From assembly GCA_910584725.1 (NCBI GenBank), contig CAJUBE010000013.1:1-64000 (forward strand): a stretch of 64,000 nt of DNA, written 5' to 3'. Each line of letters starts with the position of its first letter. Positions within the stretch are counted from its first letter, which is position 1. Below, piece after piece: positions 50,021-58,873 of the stretch. The notes beneath the pieces were generated by a model that saw nothing but the letters and a program-made list of their open reading frames with translations, searched no databases and was not told where the DNA came from. The position numbers and the translations under genes are program-made. This DNA comes from an uncultured Lachnospiraceae bacterium. GTDB taxonomy: Bacteria; Bacillota; Clostridia; Lachnospirales; Lachnospiraceae.

Positions 50021-51277
50021 TTAACACTTCCGAAGCGCAATCATGCAATATCCCCCGCCTTCCTCTCCGTTCCCGAACCGGATTTTCCCGCCGTGCGCCA
50101 GAATAATCTTTTTCACGATCTCCAGTCCGCGAATATTTTCCCCGGTTGCATCCTTCTTCCTGCTGCGCAGGCGGCGCAGAACTTCTTCTGAATAGCCCAC
50201 GCCGTTATCTTCCAGACATATATGGCATTTTTGTTTTTCCTGCCACATAGAAATCCTGATCTCCACGGAACCGCTCTTACCGCTGTGCTTTATACTGTTA
50301 TTTATCAGGTTGCGGAATACCCGCACAAAAAGCTGCCGGTCTGCTTTTACGCATAGCTGCTCCGCTTCCGGCGCAATCCGCACATCCATTTCAAGCTCTC
50401 CCGACAGGGAATCATTAAGGAAAGATACGGCAGCGCCCCTGATAATCTCCGCAGGACGCACTTTTTCTTTCCGCAGGGCCTGCATGGAATATTCCAACTG
50501 AGATGTCAGGTTTAAATCCGCAATCAGTTCCTTCATAACCATGCTTTGATGTCTGATCACGGCCGCCTGCCGCCTCGCTTCCTCCGACAGTTCGTCACTG
50601 TGTTCCAGCGTATCGGCATACCCCATCACCATGGACAGCGGGGTGCGGATATCATGGGAAATGCCGGCAATCCATTCTATGCGCGCCCGTTCCCTGTTCT
50701 TCGTAAAGCGTCTGGTAAAGACAAACGCCAGCGCCACAATCCAGGTAAAATTAAGGAGAAGGTATATCAGAATCGTCCGTTTGACAAAATCCATCCATGG
50801 CAGGCTAAATTCCAAATTGTATTTCCACATCGTCCCCTTCTGCATACCTACAATCATAATCCGATCATCCCAGACACGCATCTGCACAGGATATCCTTTC
50901 AGGTAGAACTTACTCATGCGGGCAATTTCCGATCTGCTATACACATCCTCCAATTCTTCCGGTTTCTGGAAACTCCATATCACCTGCCCGTTCTCATCAA
51001 GAAGCATCGCCCACTGGTCACTCTGTTCGAGTTCTTCCGCCATCTCCCTGTCCAGCTCATATCTGCCCCGCGTCATGGTCAGCGCTTCCATGACCCTTCC
51101 ACCGTAAATATAATCGGATTCTATATTTATATAGACAACCGCCGCCGAGATAAGAAATACAATATTCAGTATACCCGTCAATACAACAATGCCAAATACA
51201 GACAGTACCCCATAAAGTAAGAAGCGTGCCGCTTTTCTACAATTATAGTTCAACCGTACTTTTTCTAAATGTCTCAT
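50021..51277 (-). CDS. Sensor histidine kinase of a peptide-antibiotic response system
   Basis: A 418-residue kinase. Two membrane helices (about 17-50 and 168-190) flank an extracytoplasmic domain of about 115 residues. The HisKA box is GISHDIRTPLSMVMGYADTL, the N box RNLINNSIKHSG, G1 LEDNGVGYSEE, and the G2 region GENIRGLEIVKKI. It overlaps the response regulator by 4 bases (ATGA), so the pair is cotranslated. The divergent LanFEG-like ABC exporters point to sensing of lantibiotics or similar peptides, as in NisRK/SpaRK or the C. difficile CprK type. No biosynthesis genes are present, so it is more likely resistance than production. Confidence 0.87.
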   Translation of the reverse strand: MRHLEKVRLNYNCRKAARFLLYGVLSVFGIVVLTGILNIVFLISAAVVYINIESDYIYGGRVMEALTMTRGRYELDREMAEELEQSDQWAMLLDENGQVIWSFQKPEELEDVYSRSEIARMSKFYLKGYPVQMRVWDDRIMIVGMQKGTMWKYNLEFSLPWMDFVKRTILIYLLLNFTWIVALAFVFTRRFTKNRERARIEWIAGISHDIRTPLSMVMGYADTLEHSDELSEEARRQAAVIRHQSMVMKELIADLNLTSQLEYSMQALRKEKVRPAEIIRGAAVSFLNDSLSGELEMDVRIAPEAEQLCVKADRQLFVRVFRNLINNSIKHSGKSGSVEIRISMWQEKQKCHICLEDNGVGYSEEVLRRLRSRKKDATGENIRGLEIVKKIILAHGGKIRFGNGEEGGGYCMIALRKC

Positions 51278-52086
51278 ACCAATCTGTACCCCAGCCCTCT
51301 CACCGTCAACAGATATTTCGGGTGGGACGGGTCTTCCTCTATCTTCTCCCGCAGTCTGCGAATATGCACAACAAGCGTATTTTCATACCCGTAATTTTCT
51401 TCCTGCCAGACGGCATCACACAGCGCGTCAATGGTCACAATCCGTCCCCGCTCCTGCACCAGTTTCTGCAGAATGGCATATTCTTTCGCCGTCAATGTGA
51501 TTTCCTCATTTTTTTCTGCCATGCTGTTCATTTCACTGTTGCGTACTGCGTCTTTTACTCCATCTTGACTCCTGCCTGCACTACCAGCTTTTTCCTGCTC
51601 TCCTTCTGCATTACTTTCTTTATCCCGCTTCCAGTGTACGATGCCGCTGCCCAGATCAACCGTACATCTGCCAAGCGCAATTCTTTCCGCCTCCTGCATA
51701 CTCTTGACCCGATACACCCGTTTCAGCACCGCCGTTACCCGCAAGATCAATTCTTCCGGCAAAAAGGGCTTTGTAATATAATCATCCGCACCAAGTCCTA
51801 GCCCCCGCAAACGGCTTTCGTCCTCATCCCTCGCCGAAAGAAAAATCACGGGCACTTCCGACATTTGCCGCAGCTTTTTCAATAAAGAAAAGCCGTCTCC
51901 ATCGGGCAGCATGACATCCAGAAGAACGAGATGCGGCTCTTTCAGTATAAACAGCTCCTCCGCCTCAAGGCAGTCTGCCGCCACCGTCACGTTATGAAAC
52001 CCCGCCCGACGCAGGAACCCGCTCACCATTTCCCGCAATGCTTTCTCGTCGTCCACCAGCAGAATTTTACAGTCATATAAATTCAT
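51274..52086 (-). CDS. OmpR-family response regulator with extended inter-domain insert
   Basis: A 270-residue regulator. The receiver domain has Asp57 in HLVLLDVMLPDGDGF, and Lys in DYITKPFLPEEL. The winged-helix domain ends with TLVVHIRRLREKIEEDP and YLLTVRGLGYRLV. Between residues ~150 and ~190 there is a polar insert rich in Glu, Lys and Ser (RDKESNAEGEQEKAGSAG), about 40 residues longer than usual for this family. GAGAGGAA precedes the ATG. It probably activates the ABC exporter genes transcribed in the other direction. The palindrome at 52131-52149 may be its operator. Confidence 0.88.
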   Translation of the reverse strand: MNLYDCKILLVDDEKALREMVSGFLRRAGFHNVTVAADCLEAEELFILKEPHLVLLDVMLPDGDGFSLLKKLRQMSEVPVIFLSARDEDESRLRGLGLGADDYITKPFLPEELILRVTAVLKRVYRVKSMQEAERIALGRCTVDLGSGIVHWKRDKESNAEGEQEKAGSAGRSQDGVKDAVRNSEMNSMAEKNEEITLTAKEYAILQKLVQERGRIVTIDALCDAVWQEENYGYENTLVVHIRRLREKIEEDPSHPKYLLTVRGLGYRLV

Positions 52087-52130
52087 AGAAAATTCCTCTC
52101 ACTAAAGAAGTTTTATAAGTTTAGTACACC

Positions 52131-52149
52131 CTGTATTTCCACGATACAG
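52131..52149. promoter_or_regulatory. Possible operator palindrome between regulator and exporter genes
   Basis: CTGTAT (52131-52136) and ATACAG (52144-52149) form an inverted repeat within the divergent 329-base gap, adjacent to a TTGACT on the minus strand. The rest of the gap (52087-52415) shows no gene; the exporter promoter was not located with confidence. Confidence 0.35.
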
Positions 52150-52415
52150 TCAAGTCATTCTATCTATATATTAGTATAGTGCTTTCCGTATTTTCTGAAA
52201 AGATTCCTGCGGGATTCTTAAGGTAAATGTAATCTCTCCTTCATTCCCCTGTAAGCCTGCTTCTTTATCCTATCTATAACGGACAGATGCATAAAACCAT
52301 TATGATGTCCCAACTGCGGATAATCGGTCTTTACAAATAACCTTTTCGTCGCATGTAAAGACAAATTTGCCCGCCAACACAGAAATTTAAATCTATGCAG
52401 AAAGGACGAAACACT

Positions 52416-53336
52416 ATGCCAACACAAAATCTGGTTGAAACCCATAATCTCACAAAACAGTACGGCAAAGTCCGCTGTGTCAGCGCCGTCAACATGCAGG
52501 TGCCGCCCGGAGCCATCTACGGCTTCCTGGGACCGAACGGCGCAGGCAAATCCACCACGTTAAAGATGATACTCGGGCTGGCCAGACCCACAGACGGCAG
52601 TATCACCCTATTTGGCACGCCGGTCAATGAGAAAAACCGCATGAAGCTTCTGACGCAGACAGGATCGCTGATTGAGTCGCCCAGCTATTACGGTCATTTG
52701 ACGGGAGAAGAAAACCTGCGCATTATTCAGACCCTCAAGGGCTGCTCCGAGAAGGACATTGACAAGGTATTAAAAATCGTCCGGCTGAATGAAGCACGGG
52801 GAAAGCTGGTCAACCACTACTCCCTCGGCATGAAGCAGCGTCTCGGACTGGCAGCCGCGCTGCTTGGCTTCCCTAAACTTTTGATTCTGGACGAACCCAC
52901 AAACGGGCTTGATCCGGCGGGCATTCAGGAGATGCGCGAACTGATCTGCTCCCTGCCGGGCGCTTATGGCATGACGGTTCTGGTCTCCTCCCACCTTCTC
53001 AGTGAGATTGACCAGATGGCCGACCATGTGGGCATCATCCGAAAAGGTGAGCTGGTTTATCAGGATACGCTGGAATCCCTGCACGCCCACGCGAAGGAGC
53101 AGATTGCCATCCGAGTCAGCCACACGGCCATTGCTCTTGACCTGCTCAGGCAGGACGGCATCGAGGCCGCGCCGGAGGAAGATTATCTCCTGCTGCCCAT
53201 GATGGACGATGCCTATGTGGCAAACCTCTGCCGACAGCTCGTCGCACAGAATATATCGCTCTACCGCATAGAAAAGCGGGAGAAAAGTCTGGAAGATATT
53301 TTCTTATCCCTGACTGGAAAGGAGAGCAGCTTATGA
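52416..53336 (+). CDS. ABC transporter ATP-binding protein (LanF/BcrA type), first set
   Basis: A 306-residue ATPase. Walker A is FLGPNGAGKSTTLKMILGL, the signature NHYSLGMKQRLGLAAALL, Walker B KLLILDEPTNGLDPAGI, and H-loop VLVSSHLLSEI. The C-terminal ~85 residues are the BcrA-type extension. It energises export or removal of membrane-active peptides. The ATG at 52416 is taken because AAAGGA lies upstream and similarity starts there; ATG 52395 lacks a site. It overlaps the following permease gene by 4 bases. Confidence 0.9.
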   Translation: MPTQNLVETHNLTKQYGKVRCVSAVNMQVPPGAIYGFLGPNGAGKSTTLKMILGLARPTDGSITLFGTPVNEKNRMKLLTQTGSLIESPSYYGHLTGEENLRIIQTLKGCSEKDIDKVLKIVRLNEARGKLVNHYSLGMKQRLGLAAALLGFPKLLILDEPTNGLDPAGIQEMRELICSLPGAYGMTVLVSSHLLSEIDQMADHVGIIRKGELVYQDTLESLHAHAKEQIAIRVSHTAIALDLLRQDGIEAAPEEDYLLLPMMDDAYVANLCRQLVAQNISLYRIEKREKSLEDIFLSLTGKESSL

Positions 53337-54085
53337 TTACCCTGCAGACAGAATTTAAGAAGATAAAGCGGAAAAAAATCGGACTGACCATGTGCGCGCT
53401 GATCGGCATCCAGTTTGCATGGCTTCTCTGGTCAGGCAGCCGTCCTGATGAAAATGAACGACTGCGGGGCTGGATTTCCATGCTCTATAATCTCCCTCTG
53501 GTGAGCGTGATTATGATGCCCACCATTATGTCCGTGCTTGCCTCCCGCCTTGCCGACGTGGAGCACAAGGGCAATACCTATAAGCTGCTAAACACGCTGC
53601 GCCGTCCGGGCGTGCTTTACCATGCAAAGGTGGTCTGCGGCACATTCTTTATTCTGGCAATTTCCATTGCGCAGTTTGTGTTCGTAATTGCGCTTGGCTA
53701 TGCCCGCGGCTATGCGGGGCACCCGGAATGGAAACATTATGCCACAGCCTTTTTGCTGAACTTTGCCTGCTGCATGTCCCTGTACTTATTACAGCTTCTT
53801 TTATCCATGTTGTTTTTTAACCAGATGATTCCGTTGGTGGCCGGGCTTGGCGGTTCCATGCTGGGACTCATTTTAATGTATATCAAAATGTACTCTTTTC
53901 TGCCGTGGGGCGGTTTTCTCTCCGCAGCGCAGGTAAGTATGGACTGGAACCCTGAAACAAAGGTCATACATTTCTATTACCGTGAATACTCGCCGATTGA
54001 GCTGTGTGCCGTTTTTATGATCTTTGTATGGATTGTGGTGTTTTATACAGCGGGACGGATACTATTCACCCGAAAGGAAGTATGA
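53333..54085 (+). CDS. ABC-2 type permease (LanE/G immunity type), first set, subunit 1
   Basis: A 250-residue membrane protein with about six hydrophobic helices. It begins ITLQTEFKKIKRKKIGLTM, the charged start typical of lantibiotic-immunity permeases, and contains MMPTIMSVLASRLADVEHKG. It overlaps the ATPase gene by 4 bases (ATGA), so the two are coupled. Together with the next permease it would form the membrane part of a LanFEG-like exporter regulated by the divergent two-component system. Confidence 0.85.
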   Translation: MITLQTEFKKIKRKKIGLTMCALIGIQFAWLLWSGSRPDENERLRGWISMLYNLPLVSVIMMPTIMSVLASRLADVEHKGNTYKLLNTLRRPGVLYHAKVVCGTFFILAISIAQFVFVIALGYARGYAGHPEWKHYATAFLLNFACCMSLYLLQLLLSMLFFNQMIPLVAGLGGSMLGLILMYIKMYSFLPWGGFLSAAQVSMDWNPETKVIHFYYREYSPIELCAVFMIFVWIVVFYTAGRILFTRKEV

Positions 54086-54173
54086 AAGTCAGAAATATAT
54101 ACAACATCCGGCATAGATGTGAATTATCAATTTTAAAGCAGCTTTTCTAACAATTTGACCAGGAGGTAACTAC

Positions 54174-54911
54174 ATGCTTACATCTTACATTCGCGCCGTC
54201 AAGGCCGAATCCCTGAAACTAAAACGCAGCCCCGTATGGCTGGCGTTCTTCGCGCTCCCCATGATCTCCGCCTTCTTCGGCACGATGAATTTCAAAATGA
54301 ACATAGGCATTTTGAAATCAGAGTGGTACAGCCTGTGGAGCCAGCACACGCTTTTTCTCTGCTATCTTTTCATGCCGGCGCTGATCGGCACATATTGCTC
54401 TTACCTGTGGCGGCTGGAGCACACCCGCCACAACTGGAACAGCTTTTTGACCGCGCCCCTTCCGATTTCCAGTCTTTATCTCGGCAAGCTGACGCAGGCG
54501 GTGCGGGTGACCATCCTTGGTAATTTATGGATCTTTTTCCTGTTTTTTGTCTGCGGCAAAGCTGCCGGGATTCAAAGCCCATTTCCGAAGGAAGCCCCCG
54601 AGTGGTTTCTTTGCGGCACGGTTGGCGCGGTGGTGGTCTGTTGTGTGCAGCTACTCCTCTCGCTGGTGATCCGCTCCTTTGCCGTTCCGATTGGCATCGC
54701 CCTCGCTGGCGGCATTCTGGGACTATATATGACCAACCACGACTACGGCATGGATTATCCCTACTCTATCTACTGTCTGGGAATGCGCGCCAACAATCCG
54801 AATATGGAGATCAGCATCTCGACTCTGCTGGTCAATTCCGCCGGATATATTATCATTTTTGCCGCGCTGTCTGTCTTTTATCTGCGCAGACATGAAATAT
54901 CCGCCAACTGA
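54174..54911 (+). CDS. ABC-2 type permease (LanE/G immunity type), first set, subunit 2
   Basis: A 245-residue membrane protein with about six helices, opening with TSYIRAVKAESLKLKRSPVW and the family block YLFMPALIGTYCSYLWRLEH followed by TRHNWNSFLTAPLP. AGGAGG precedes the ATG. An 88-base gap separates it from subunit 1, with no terminator visible. It is the second half of the first exporter and shares the family with the permeases at 53333, 55932 and 56719. Confidence 0.85.
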   Translation: MLTSYIRAVKAESLKLKRSPVWLAFFALPMISAFFGTMNFKMNIGILKSEWYSLWSQHTLFLCYLFMPALIGTYCSYLWRLEHTRHNWNSFLTAPLPISSLYLGKLTQAVRVTILGNLWIFFLFFVCGKAAGIQSPFPKEAPEWFLCGTVGAVVVCCVQLLLSLVIRSFAVPIGIALAGGILGLYMTNHDYGMDYPYSIYCLGMRANNPNMEISISTLLVNSAGYIIIFAALSVFYLRRHEISAN

Positions 54912-55015
54912 TACATTGCTTTTCACGCAGACGGGCAAACAATGCAGCATTTTCAAACGCACACGGCAAAGCCAAAATATCATCCTATGTAAAACAGCAC
55001 AAGGGAGGTTTCACA

Positions 55016-55939
55016 ATGAACAACTATGTAATTGAGACGAAAAATCTGACAAAGCAATACGGAACACAGAAATGTGTCGCCGCTCTCAATATGCACGTCC
55101 AAAAAGGGCGCATCTATGGCCTGCTCGGCAGAAACGGCGCAGGAAAGACCACGACCATGAAAATGCTGCTGGGTCTGACACCGCCCACCTCCGGGGAAGT
55201 AACCATCTGGGGAAAGCCTTTGGCGGCAAACGAAAAGGAACTGCTGCCCCGTGTCGGCAGTCTGATTGAAGCCCCCGGCTTTTATCCCAATCTGACAGCC
55301 ACGGAAAATCTGCGCATTTTTGCCACCCTGCGAGGAATGACAAATCGTGACGCCATAAAAAACGCACTTGACTTAGTCGGCCTGCCTTACAGAGATAAAA
55401 AACTTTTTTCGCAATATTCCCTTGGTATGAAGCAGCGCCTGGCGATCGCTCTCGCTGTGATGCACGACCCGGAGCTGCTAATTTTAGATGAACCGATTAA
55501 CGGTCTTGACCCGATCGGCATTGCGGAAGTGCGCTCCTTTATCCGTGATCTCTGCAAGGAACGCGGAAAGACCATTTTGATTTCCAGCCATATTCTTTCC
55601 GAGATCGCACTTTTGGCTGACGATATCGGCATTATTGACCGTGGCGTATTGTTGGAGGAGGAAAGTCTTGCTGAATTGGAAGCAAAGAGCAGCAGACATA
55701 TTCAGTTTACCGTTTCCGATACGGCGCAGGCGGCGGGGATTTTGGAACATACCTTCCACGAAAATCGGTTTACCTTACAGGACAGCCGCCATATACGGCT
55801 GCATGATCCGGATCTTCCTGTCGGTAAGATTGTCACAGCTTTTGTGGAGAATGGTTTGGAGGTATCGGAAGCCTCTCTCTGTGAGGAAAGCTTGGAAGCC
55901 TATTTCAAGCGCGTAACAGGAGGTGAGGGGATTGCTTAA
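55016..55939 (+). CDS. ABC transporter ATP-binding protein (LanF/BcrA type), second set
   Basis: A 307-residue ATPase paralogous to the first set. Walker A LLGRNGAGKTTTMKMLLGL, signature SQYSLGMKQRLAIALAVM, Walker B ELLILDEPINGLDPIGI, H-loop ILISSHILSEI. It starts at 55016 after GGGAGG. A 104-base gap from the previous permease lacks a terminator, so both exporters may be one transcript. Having a second full set suggests either broadened peptide specificity or a duplicated resistance module. Confidence 0.9.
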   Translation: MNNYVIETKNLTKQYGTQKCVAALNMHVQKGRIYGLLGRNGAGKTTTMKMLLGLTPPTSGEVTIWGKPLAANEKELLPRVGSLIEAPGFYPNLTATENLRIFATLRGMTNRDAIKNALDLVGLPYRDKKLFSQYSLGMKQRLAIALAVMHDPELLILDEPINGLDPIGIAEVRSFIRDLCKERGKTILISSHILSEIALLADDIGIIDRGVLLEEESLAELEAKSSRHIQFTVSDTAQAAGILEHTFHENRFTLQDSRHIRLHDPDLPVGKIVTAFVENGLEVSEASLCEESLEAYFKRVTGGEGIA

Positions 55940-56717
55940 ACTTGTAAGATGCGAGTTTTCCAAATTAAAGCGGAGAAAATTTATGTTACTCGTTATCCTT
56001 TCCGCATTTCTGTTTCCCGTACCTGTTACGGTGATGATGACAACGCCGCAAATGGCGGAGCGATTTGACAGCGACGCCGAGGTTTTCAACGCCTGCTTTC
56101 AGTTTATTATGGGATACGGCGTGGAGCTTCTTTTGCCCTGCATAATTGGCGTGATGGCCGCACTGCTGTTTTTTATGGAACGGGATAACGACACTTTTAA
56201 AAACCTGCGCACCATTCCGGTGACAGCCACACAAATGATTTTCGCGAAAATTTTTGTCCTATTTATCATGGGCGTTATGTTCAGCCTGTTTTCGGCTTTT
56301 GCCGCGATTTCGTGCGGCAGTCTCATATCTGAGGTGAACGGCATTGCTTACAAGCTGTTCGTGGCATTGGAGATGGGGATTTTTATCACCGCCGGAACGC
56401 TGCCGTTGGTTGTCCTTGTCGTGTTCTTTAGTAAGACCTATATTTTTTCCGTTCTGCTGTGCGTGTTTTACAGCGTTTTAAGTTTAACTGCCATGTCGTC
56501 CTTTGGCGTTTTGCCTAAAGGGGTGTGCTGGCTGATGCCGATTCCGCTTACAACGCTTTGGAGTGCGGGAGATATGACGCGGCACGGAATCATGGAAATG
56601 AAGGATACACTTTCCTACCTGATCCCGTCAACCGCTCAGACAATCGCTGTTTTGGGCATCTGGGCCATTCTTTCTGTCATCGTCATTGATTTTCTGTATA
56701 AAAAGAGGGAGGATTAA
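55932..56717 (+). CDS. ABC-2 type permease, second set, subunit 1
   Basis: A 261-residue membrane protein with about six helices and the charged opening LKLVRCEFSKLKRRKFMLLV. The best start is TTG 55932, eight bases after AGGAGG; GTG 55923 lies directly on that site. The gene overlaps the ATPase stop by 8 bases. The block PCIIGVMAALLFFMERDNDT with TFKNLRTIPVT marks the family. It works with the adjacent permease and ATPase in the second exporter. Confidence 0.85.
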   Translation: MLKLVRCEFSKLKRRKFMLLVILSAFLFPVPVTVMMTTPQMAERFDSDAEVFNACFQFIMGYGVELLLPCIIGVMAALLFFMERDNDTFKNLRTIPVTATQMIFAKIFVLFIMGVMFSLFSAFAAISCGSLISEVNGIAYKLFVALEMGIFITAGTLPLVVLVVFFSKTYIFSVLLCVFYSVLSLTAMSSFGVLPKGVCWLMPIPLTTLWSAGDMTRHGIMEMKDTLSYLIPSTAQTIAVLGIWAILSVIVIDFLYKKRED

Positions 56718-56718
56718 C

Positions 56719-57498
56719 ATGTTTCGTATAATGAAAACAGAAATCTGGAAATTAAAGCGGTATCACATGATATGGGCGGGCGTCCTTTTGATGCTGCTTT
56801 CCGTTTTATTGACCGTGTTTTCTACCACAGCGTCGGACGATACGGTTTGGACATTTCCCTTCTTTGCAGAGCAGGTAATCAAGAATAATGTCACCATGAT
56901 TTTTCCGATGTGCATTGCGTTGCTTGCGGGATATATCATCGCAAGGGAAGGTAAGGACGATACACTGAAAAATATTGTGACCATCCCGGTCTCCTATCGC
57001 AATTTGTTGTGTGGAAAATTACTTGCGTGTGCCTTGCTGTCCCTGTTTTTGGGGCTGGTAAGTGCGGTCTTTACCATAATTGCGAATTTGCTGATGGGAT
57101 TTCCGGGGTTGTCTGCAATCTCTGTATTACAGGCATTTACCCAGATTATTTTGAACTGTCTGTTTTTGTACATTGCCGTAATGCCGGTTATTGCGGCTAC
57201 CGCCCGTGTCGCAAACGGTCATTTGATCGGCACGATTGTTGCTTTTTTCTATGGTTATAGCGGTATGTTTGCCGCCGCTGACAGGACAGTGGCTTCTCTC
57301 TATCCGGTCACGGCAAGTCTGGGGCTGATCCGCTACCGCAGTTACGATCCGGCGGTGCATTGGAATGGCATCATCTGCCTTTTTAGTATTCTTACTGCAT
57401 TTTTCATCGCTGCGATTTTTGTATTTACAGCAAAGACGAGTGCGCCGGTCAAGACAAATAGAAAACAGAAGCAGGTCATTTCAAAGAAGGGTTGGTAA
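56719..57498 (+). CDS. ABC-2 type permease, second set, subunit 2
   Basis: A 259-residue membrane protein with about six helices. It opens MFRIMKTEIWKLKRYHMIWA and carries YIIAREGKDDTLKNIVTIPV, mirroring the other permeases. GGGAGGATTAAC precedes the ATG at 56719, one base after the previous stop; the frame is open to 56686 but that start is not needed. It is the last gene of the exporter cluster and is followed by the perfect inverted repeat at 57531-57568. Confidence 0.85.
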   Translation: MFRIMKTEIWKLKRYHMIWAGVLLMLLSVLLTVFSTTASDDTVWTFPFFAEQVIKNNVTMIFPMCIALLAGYIIAREGKDDTLKNIVTIPVSYRNLLCGKLLACALLSLFLGLVSAVFTIIANLLMGFPGLSAISVLQAFTQIILNCLFLYIAVMPVIAATARVANGHLIGTIVAFFYGYSGMFAAADRTVASLYPVTASLGLIRYRSYDPAVHWNGIICLFSILTAFFIAAIFVFTAKTSAPVKTNRKQKQVISKKGW

Positions 57499-57530
57499 AG
57501 AAATTTTTAGTTAAAGGAACGTTGTATTTT

Positions 57531-57568
57531 GGCAACAGATTGGCAAAATGATATAGCAATCTGTTGCC
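57531..57568. repeat. Perfect 12-bp inverted repeat
   Basis: GGCAACAGATTG (57531-57542) pairs with CAATCTGTTGCC (57557-57568) over a 14-base loop. It stands between the converging exporter and toxin-antitoxin genes, without a T tract on either strand. It may end transcription weakly, or be the end of a lost mobile element. Confidence 0.65.
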
Positions 57569-57573
57569 GCCTG

Positions 57574-57801
57574 TTAAAGTCTTATCGCATCACTGATAAA
57601 AGGCTGGTTTTTTTCAAAGCAAGATGCCTCTTCACTGATTTCTTCTGGCGTCTTTGCATCAAAATATTCTCTCTGCCATTTCGTATAATCAAACTTTTCC
57701 CGAATAATCGTAGAAACAAAATGTTCAGCCTCAATAATACCCATTTGATCCGTTAAGCATTGCATTCCTCGGTTCAAAATTTCAACAGTACTTGCCGCCA
57801 T
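57574..57801 (-). CDS. Small protein paired with a PIN toxin (putative antitoxin)
   Basis: A 75-residue protein with predicted helices and acidic character (STIIREKFDYTKWQREYFDA, then KTPEEISEEASCFEK). It starts directly after the stop of the PIN-domain gene, with GGAAGGAG inside that gene, so the two are coupled. Position and size fit an antitoxin, though the usual order is antitoxin first. No DNA-binding motif is recognised. It could also be an accessory protein. Confidence 0.6.
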   Translation of the reverse strand: MAASTVEILNRGMQCLTDQMGIIEAEHFVSTIIREKFDYTKWQREYFDAKTPEEISEEASCFEKNQPFISDAIRL

Positions 57802-58245
57802 CTATTCATCTCCTTCCATCCCTGTAATAAATTCTATCGGTGTTACCATTTTAATCTCTTCTGTACGATATTTTAGCAACCGCATATCCGTAGATATAAA
57901 GTATTCACATCCCGCATAAATAGCCGAAGCGACATGGCAGGCATCTTTAAATTTAACTCCTGTTTTCATAATTTCAGCCGCTTTTGCTTCCACTATTTCC
58001 TTCCGTTCATCACCTACATATCCAGAGGCATTCTCCCTCATAAACTCAAAAATCGTATTTCGCCGCATTTCAAATGGATTCTTACTACACTCATATCTAA
58101 GCATATAGGAAACGATTAGCTCAAGGTTTTTATCTTTTATCAAGGATTGAATATGCAGTTTCGATTGCGTTTCCATAGCAACTTTTAGCTGTGTCTGGTC
58201 ATCATATGGTCTATTATAGCAACACATATCAAGATAAATTCTCAA
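57802..58245 (-). CDS. PIN-domain protein (putative toxin ribonuclease)
   Basis: A 147-residue PIN-domain protein. The conserved acidic residues are Asp in IYLDMCCYNRPYDD, Glu in MLRYECSKNP, Asp in KFKDACHVASAIYAG and Asp in YFISTDMRLLK. PIN toxins cleave RNA and are held in check by a partner protein, here probably the abutting 75-residue product. Translation starts at TTG 58245, seven bases after GGAGG. It belongs to a PIN subfamily frequent in Clostridia. Confidence 0.78.
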   Translation of the reverse strand: MRIYLDMCCYNRPYDDQTQLKVAMETQSKLHIQSLIKDKNLELIVSYMLRYECSKNPFEMRRNTIFEFMRENASGYVGDERKEIVEAKAAEIMKTGVKFKDACHVASAIYAGCEYFISTDMRLLKYRTEEIKMVTPIEFITGMEGDE

Positions 58246-58395
58246 ATCATATCCTCCCCCGCTGCCTTTTCCTGCTTTCTTAAATTTGAATATGCGTATT
58301 TTGCAGCATACCCGTTACCCACCTTTGAGCTTTTAAATACTATATCTATATTATATCCCGATAAAATATACAAAGCAAATAACACATCATAAAGT

Positions 58396-58554
58396 TTACA
58401 CTTCACTAATTTCTGATTTTTTCACTTCGTCCAGTTGATATTCTTTCACAGGCGTGACAGTCACTACTCTTCTTTTCAGCATCTTCTTTTTGCTCTTTGC
58501 AGCCTCTACCGCTTCATTCAACCCAGCCATAATGCTTTCATATACAATGCTCAT
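58396..58554 (-). pseudogene. Truncated antitoxin-like ORF (HigA-type N-terminus)
   Basis: A 52-codon frame with GAGGTGAT before its ATG. It encodes MSIVYESIMAGLNEAVEAAK, then KRRVVTVTPVKEYQLDEVKK, which resembles the leader of XRE/HigA-type antitoxins in Clostridia; these continue into a helix-turn-helix. Here the frame stops right where that domain should begin. It is either a remnant or a real short protein. The gap 58246-58395 before it holds no gene. Confidence 0.5.
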
Positions 58555-58558
58555 ACTA

Positions 58559-58771
58559 TCACCTCGTTTGCTTATCCAACAATTCCTTCAACGCCTCGTC
58601 CCCCACGCTCACCCATGCGTCCTCCTCCTCGGCATTCAGTCCCAGATACTCCCGCAAAGTGTCGGTGGTGTCGGAAAATCCCCACTCCTGACTGTAATCG
58701 TCAATTTCCTCGAACTCGATCTCACCCGCCAAGTATCGCTCTTTAAATTTCTTCTCCGTATTTTCTAACAT
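58559..58771 (-). CDS. Small acidic hypothetical protein
   Basis: A 70-residue acidic protein (KFKERYLAGEIEFEEIDDYS near the N-terminus; LREYLGLNAEEEDAWVSVGD). GGGAGG precedes the ATG at 58771. It ends 4 bases before the antitoxin-like fragment, so they form a two-gene unit. No family or function is recognised; pairing with an antitoxin-like frame suggests a toxin-antitoxin or mobile-element origin. Confidence 0.6.
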   Translation of the reverse strand: MLENTEKKFKERYLAGEIEFEEIDDYSQEWGFSDTTDTLREYLGLNAEEEDAWVSVGDEALKELLDKQTR

Positions 58772-58873
58772 TTTTTCCTCCCGCGTCAGCATATGTTAAA
58801 GCATTCTTATAATGCAGGGCTTCACAAAATCCGGCCCAACATTGAAATGCCGCTTTTCCAGCCTGCCCTGTCT

